Source: Mycobacterium sp. (GTDB taxonomy: Bacteria; Actinomycetota; Actinomycetes; Mycobacteriales; Mycobacteriaceae). Taken from it: DNA of 32,929 nucleotides. The position numbers and the translations under genes were made by a program. How positions within the stretch are numbered: the stretch's first letter is position 1; the number at the start of each line of letters is the position of its first letter. Below, piece by piece: positions 26,871 to 32,929 of this stretch. The DNA lies in contig JAHFVC010000022.1 in the NCBI GenBank assembly GCA_023264765.1, positions 1 through 32,929 on the forward strand, written 5' to 3'. The notes beneath the pieces were generated by a model. It ran no database searches. It saw only the letters and a list, made by a program, of their open reading frames with translations, and had not been told where the DNA came from.

Positions 26871-27098
26871 ATGCTGCACTCATTGCTACTCGCCAGCGCC
26901 GACGCCCCGATGGCCGCAGGGTTCATCCTCCGCGGCATCAAAGGCATCTTCGTACTCATCGGCAGTGTCATCGCGGCCATCATCTGTGCCGTCATCGCGG
27001 GCACGAAGGGGCGCAGCGCAATCGGCTGGGGCATCCTTGGGCTGTTCTTCTCGATCCTGACGCTGATCGTCGTGATCGTGATTCCCAAGAAGAAGTGA
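26871..27098 (+). CDS. small hydrophobic membrane protein
   Basis: 75 residues from ATG 26871; starts further upstream in the frame add only non-hydrophobic residues and lack support. Two membrane helices are visible, about residues 20-40 and 50-71, separated by a short basic GTKGRSAIGW turn, and the protein ends with a PKKK tail. The turn and second helix resemble many short actinobacterial membrane proteins of unknown role. It lies in the 350-base space between pafA and pafB, co-directional with both. No function can be given. Confidence 0.65.
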   Translation: MLHSLLLASADAPMAAGFILRGIKGIFVLIGSVIAAIICAVIAGTKGRSAIGWGILGLFFSILTLIVVIVIPKKK

Positions 27099-27138
27099 CG
27101 CGGCCCCGCCGGTGACGGGAACAGGTGCCGCCACGGCT

Positions 27139-27144
27139 TAGGAT
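27139..27144 (+). promoter_or_regulatory. putative -10 (TAGGAT) for pafB-pafC
   Basis: TAGGAT fits TANNNT and lies 6 bases before the GTG start of pafB, implying a leaderless pafBC transcript separate from pafA. Confidence 0.45.
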
Positions 27145-27150
27145 TCTGCA

Positions 27151-28131
27151 GTGGCGACATCCAAGGTCGAGCGGTTGATGAATCTGGTCATCGCGCTCCT
27201 GGCCACCAGCAGCTACCTGACCGCCGACAAGATCCGCAACTCGGTGGCCGGCTACAACGAGAGCCCCAGCGACGAAGCCTTTTCCCGGATGTTCGAGCGG
27301 GACAAGAACGAACTACGCGACCTGGGCATCCCGCTGGAGACCGGGCGCGTGTCGGCGTTCGACCCGTCCGAGGGGTACCGCATCAACCGGGACGCCTACG
27401 CCCTACCGCCGGTCCAGCTGACCGCCGATGAAGCCGCCGCGGTGGCCGTCGCCACCCAGCTGTGGCAGTCCCCGGAACTGGTGACCGCCACGCAGAGCGC
27501 GGTTCTCAAACTGCGTGCCGCCGGGGTGGACGTCGACGCCGACGCCGACGTCGCGATCACCTCGACAGCCAGCCTGCCCGGCCTGCGTGGATCCGAGGAA
27601 GTCTTGCGAGTCCTGTTGTCCGCCATCGACTCCGGGCACGCGGTGCAGTTCGATCATCGACCGGCGCGCAGCGAACCGTTCCGAACCCGCACCGTCGAAC
27701 CCTGGGGTGTGGTCACCCATCGCGGGCGCTGGTACCTGGTGGGACACGACCGCGATCGTGCCGACACCCGGACGTTCCGGCTGTCCCGGATCGGGAGTGT
27801 GCCCACGCAGGTGGGCAAGGCGGGCGCGGTGCACAAACCCGCCGACGTGAACCTTCGGGAGATGGTGGCCCGGGTGGTCGCCGAGGTACCCACCGGGGAG
27901 CAGGCCCGGGTGTGGATCGCCGACGGCCGGGCCACCGCCCTGCGTCGCCAGGCCACGCACACCGAGGCGCAGAGCTTCGCCGGCCGTCCCGGTGAGGTCA
28001 TCACCGTCGACATCGGGATGTCGGACCGGCTGGCCCGCGAAATCGCCAGTTACGGCAGCGACGCCGTCGCGCTGGAGCCGTCGGCATTGCGTGACGACGT
28101 GGTGGCTCGGCTGAGGGCTCAGGCTTCATGA
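27151..28131 (+). CDS. pafB: WYL-domain transcriptional activator subunit PafB
   Basis: 326 residues from GTG 27151. An N-terminal winged helix (about 1-75, KVERLMNLVIALLATSSYLTADKI) is followed by the WYL domain (about 140-225; VTHRGRWYLVGHDRDR carries the WYL residues and RTFRLSRI follows) and a WCX-type C-terminus. With PafC it forms the activator of the LexA/RecA-independent DNA-damage response in mycobacteria; despite the name it is not needed for pupylation. The stop overlaps the pafC start by ATGA, fitting a heterodimer made in equal amounts. Confidence 0.95.
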   Translation: MATSKVERLMNLVIALLATSSYLTADKIRNSVAGYNESPSDEAFSRMFERDKNELRDLGIPLETGRVSAFDPSEGYRINRDAYALPPVQLTADEAAAVAVATQLWQSPELVTATQSAVLKLRAAGVDVDADADVAITSTASLPGLRGSEEVLRVLLSAIDSGHAVQFDHRPARSEPFRTRTVEPWGVVTHRGRWYLVGHDRDRADTRTFRLSRIGSVPTQVGKAGAVHKPADVNLREMVARVVAEVPTGEQARVWIADGRATALRRQATHTEAQSFAGRPGEVITVDIGMSDRLAREIASYGSDAVALEPSALRDDVVARLRAQAS

Positions 28132-29069
28132 CTCAGGTTTCCGAGCGGCTGGTCCGGCTGCTGAACATGGTGCCGTACTTCCAGGCCAACCCGCAGATCA
28201 GCCACGAGGAGGCGGCGGCCGAACTCGGCGTCACCCGAAAGCAACTGCTGGCCGACCTCAACCAGCTGTGGATGTGCGGGTTGCCCGGCGGTGGCCCGGG
28301 CGACCTGATCGACCTCGACTTCGACGGCGACAACATCGAGGTCATCTTCTCGGCCGGGATGGACCGGGCGTTGCGGCTGACCTCCCCGGAGGCCACCGGC
28401 ATCCTGGTCGCCCTGCGCGCCCTGCTGGACGTGCCGGGCATCCTGGACCCGGAAGCGGCGCGCAGCGCGATCGCCAAGATCGAATCGGCCGCCGGAGCCA
28501 AACTCGCGGTCGAAGACCAGGCGTCCACCGAGAGCGCGCCGGCCGCGGCGGTACGCGCCGCGACGCGGTCGGGCCGCGCGTTGTCCATCGAGTACCACTC
28601 GGCCTCCCACGATGCGGTGTCGGTACGCATCGTCGACCCCATCCGGGTGGTCCTGGTCGGTGACACCAGCTATCTGGAGGCATGGTGCCGGGCCGCCGAG
28701 GGGGTGCGGCTGTTCCGCTTCGACCGGATCGTGCGCGCGGAGGTGCTCGACGAGCCGTCGGCCCCACCGGAACCGGCGGTGGCCGCCGAGCCCGACACCT
28801 CGCTGTTCGACGCCGATCCGGCGCTGCCGTCGGCGACGCTGCGCATCGACCGCTCGGCCTCCTGGATGTTCGACTACTACCCACTTCGGGTGGTGCGTGA
28901 ATTGCCCGGCGGTGCCTTCGAGGCCGCCATGACCTACGCCTCCGACGCGTGGATGTCCCGATTCGTGCTCGGCTTCGGGTCGGCCGTGCGGGTGGTGGAA
29001 CCGGCCGAGCTGGCGGCACGGGTGCGGGAGTCGGCCGCGGCCGCACTGCGTGCCTACGAAGACGGGTAG
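28128..29069 (+). CDS. pafC: WYL-domain transcriptional activator subunit PafC
   Basis: 313 residues. The protein has an N-terminal winged helix (RLVRLLNMVPYFQANPQISHEEAAAELGV), a WYL-type middle domain (DTSYLEAWCRAAEGVRLFRFDRIV near residue 182) and a C-terminal WCX-like domain. It pairs with PafB, overlapping it by 4 bases. The tatA gene starts 30 bases after its stop. Confidence 0.95.
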   Translation: MTQVSERLVRLLNMVPYFQANPQISHEEAAAELGVTRKQLLADLNQLWMCGLPGGGPGDLIDLDFDGDNIEVIFSAGMDRALRLTSPEATGILVALRALLDVPGILDPEAARSAIAKIESAAGAKLAVEDQASTESAPAAAVRAATRSGRALSIEYHSASHDAVSVRIVDPIRVVLVGDTSYLEAWCRAAEGVRLFRFDRIVRAEVLDEPSAPPEPAVAAEPDTSLFDADPALPSATLRIDRSASWMFDYYPLRVVRELPGGAFEAAMTYASDAWMSRFVLGFGSAVRVVEPAELAARVRESAAAALRAYEDG

Positions 29070-29087
29070 ACTCGGGCTCAATCTTTT

Positions 29088-29095
29088 GGAGGTGA
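29088..29095 (+). promoter_or_regulatory. ribosome-binding site of tatA
   Basis: GGAGGTGA is complementary to the 16S rRNA tail over eight bases and ends 4 bases before the tatA ATG. This near-ideal site fits the excess of TatA over TatC needed in the cell. Confidence 0.7.
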
Positions 29096-29099
29096 CTGA

Positions 29100-29339
29100 A
29101 TGGGCGGTCTTCAACCGTGGCATTGGTTGATCGTCATCGCGGTGTTCGTTCTGCTGTTCGGCGCCAAGAAGCTCCCGGACGCGGCGCGTTCGCTGGGCAA
29201 GTCGATGCGGATCTTCAAGTCGGAGATCAAGGAGATGCAGGCCGAGTCGCACGCCGATTCCGAGCCGGCCAAGCCGATCACCTCGGAGCGTGTCGACAGT
29301 CCCGCGCCCGAGCAGACCTCCGATAAACGGCCGGCCTGA
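29100..29339 (+). CDS. tatA: twin-arginine translocase subunit TatA
   Basis: 79 residues. A short N-terminus (MGGLQPWHW) leads to one membrane helix (about 9-21, [11 protein letters not shown]), then the [16 protein letters not shown] hinge and amphipathic helix, and an acidic Pro-rich tail. TatA oligomers form the pore that lets folded twin-arginine proteins cross the membrane. It lies just upstream of tatC, as in other mycobacteria. The residue before the FG motif and the lack of a long tail favour TatA over TatB. Confidence 0.95.
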   Translation: MGGLQPWHWLIVIAVFVLLFGAKKLPDAARSLGKSMRIFKSEIKEMQAESHADSEPAKPITSERVDSPAPEQTSDKRPA

Positions 29340-29358
29340 CAGCTTCGTGCCCGTCCGT

Positions 29359-29375
29359 CGCGGCATGACGCCGCG
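29359..29375 (+). other. small hairpin between tatA and tatC
   Basis: CGCGGC, a 5-base loop ATGAC and GCCGCG form a GC-rich stem in the 58-base gap. It could protect the tatA message or lower tatC expression. No U tract follows, so a classical terminator is unlikely. Confidence 0.4.
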
Positions 29376-29397
29376 GCGCAGAGGCGTGTCCTGACCC

Positions 29398-30322
29398 ATG
29401 TCCGGAATCTTCAAGAAGCTCGACCCCCGGCAGCGGCGTGCTCGGGTCAACCCCGACGGCACCATGTCGCTCGTCGACCATCTGGCCGAGCTGCGCAATC
29501 GATTGCTGATCGCGATGGCCGCCGTCGTGGTGACCACGACGCTCGGTTTCTTCTGGTACACCCACGGTTTCTTCGGGCTGCACAGTCTCGGTGAGTGGCT
29601 GCGCGGACCGTATTGCGCGCTACCGGATTCGGCGCGGGCCTCGATCTCGCCGGACGGACAGTGCCGCCTGCTGGCGACGGCGCCCTTCGATCAGTTCATG
29701 CTGCGCCTGAAGGTCGCGCTGACCGCGGGCATCGTGCTGGCCTGCCCGGTGTGGTTGCACCAGATCTGGGCGTTCATCGCGCCGGGCCTGTACAAGAAGG
29801 AACGCCGCTTCGCGATGCTGTTCGTGGGGTTCGGCGCCGCGCTGTTCGTCACCGGCGCGATCCTGGCCTACGTGGTGCTGGCCAAGGCGCTGAGTTTCCT
29901 GCTGACCGTCGGTAGTGACGTCCAGGTCACCGCACTCAACGGTGATCAATACTTCGGGTTCCTGCTCAACCTCCTGCTGGTGTTCGGGATCAGCTTCGAA
30001 TTCCCCCTGCTGATCATCATGCTCAACCTCATCGGGGTGCTCACCTACGAGAAGCTCAAGGCGTGGCGACGCGGCCTGATCTTCGGCGTGTTCGTCTTCG
30101 CGGCGTTCGCCACCCCGGGCTCGGATCCGTTCTCGATGCTGGCGCTGTCCTGTGCGTTGTCGCTGCTGCTCGAGTTCTCGATCCAGATTGCCCGCCTGAG
30201 TGATTCCCGCAAGGCCAAACGCAGCGCCGCCGAGGACGTTCCCGACGACCAGGCCGCGCCCATCGGCTCGGCCGAACCGATCACGCCGCCCGCCCCCGTA
30301 CCGTCGGCAAGCTCACCGGTCG

Positions 30323-30339
<17 letters not shown>
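29398..30339 (+). CDS. tatC: twin-arginine translocase subunit TatC
   Basis: 313 residues from ATG 29398. The TatC core has six membrane helices: [14 protein letters not shown] before the first helix, [18 protein letters not shown], the conserved LYKKERR loop, and [16 protein letters not shown] near the end. A Pro/Ala/acidic cytosolic tail of about 55 residues closes the protein. TatC recognises twin-arginine signal peptides. The last 17 bases overlap helY. Confidence 0.97.

Positions 30340-32929
<2,590 letters not shown>

Noticed and set aside
25142-27160. 672-codon open frame on the minus strand across pafA
   Set aside because: It is antisense to pafA, whose motifs are unmistakable; the translation is low-complexity and typical of high-GC antisense frames.
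28119-29561. 480-codon minus-strand open frame across pafC, tatA and the tatC start
   Set aside because: Antisense to three recognised genes, with an Arg/Gly/His-rich product and no domain.

Overview
The window is about 33 kb of high-GC actinobacterial DNA. Gene content and order point to a Mycobacterium, probably a fast-growing Mycolicibacterium-type species. It carries the complete Pup-proteasome locus (mpa, dop, pup, prcB, prcA, pafA, pafB, pafC) with the usual mycobacterial flanks: a RecB-like nuclease, trmI and MTB12-family antigens on the left, tatA, tatC and helY on the right. No rRNA, tRNA, insertion sequence or CRISPR array was seen. No stretch longer than about 150 bases lacks a gene.

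Layout: 1-2024 is a minus-strand operon (Fe-S RecB-like nuclease, acyl-CoA thioesterase, small membrane protein cut by the left edge). trmI follows on the plus strand, then two minus-strand MTB12-family secreted or lipid-anchored proteins diverging from mpa. Between mpa and dop lies a variable block: a LysR regulator, a divergent EamA transporter, then a two-component system (convergent kinase and regulator) bracketed by two paralogous multi-spanning membrane proteins. The second paralogue is broken by a one-base frameshift. dop, pup, prcB and prcA follow.

Between prcA and pafA, where the Pup genes would otherwise run on, sits the most unusual part: a tightly overlapping seven-gene plus-strand operon (15598-24077). 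It encodes a GlnX-like sensor membrane protein, a GlnH-like solute-binding lipoprotein, an uncharacterised helical protein, a PknG-family kinase, a zinc-ribbon PP2C phosphatase, a VWA protein and a zinc-ribbon FHA protein. It looks like a complete path from an extracellular small molecule to kinase, opposing phosphatase and phosphothreonine reader. The phosphatase reading frame contains an in-frame TAG at codon 85, inside its first catalytic motif. An SDR/TetR divergent pair with two matching palindromic operators separates this operon from pafA.

The Pup genes form a working set: Dop deamidates Pup, PafA ligates it to targets, Mpa unfolds pupylated proteins, and PrcA/PrcB degrade them. PafB/PafC are DNA-damage transcription activators that share the locus. 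Recurrent TANNNT hexamers placed 6-8 bases before start codons suggest leaderless transcription of several genes, including dop, pafA and pafB. All functional calls are by eye from translated motifs and gene order; no database search was run.
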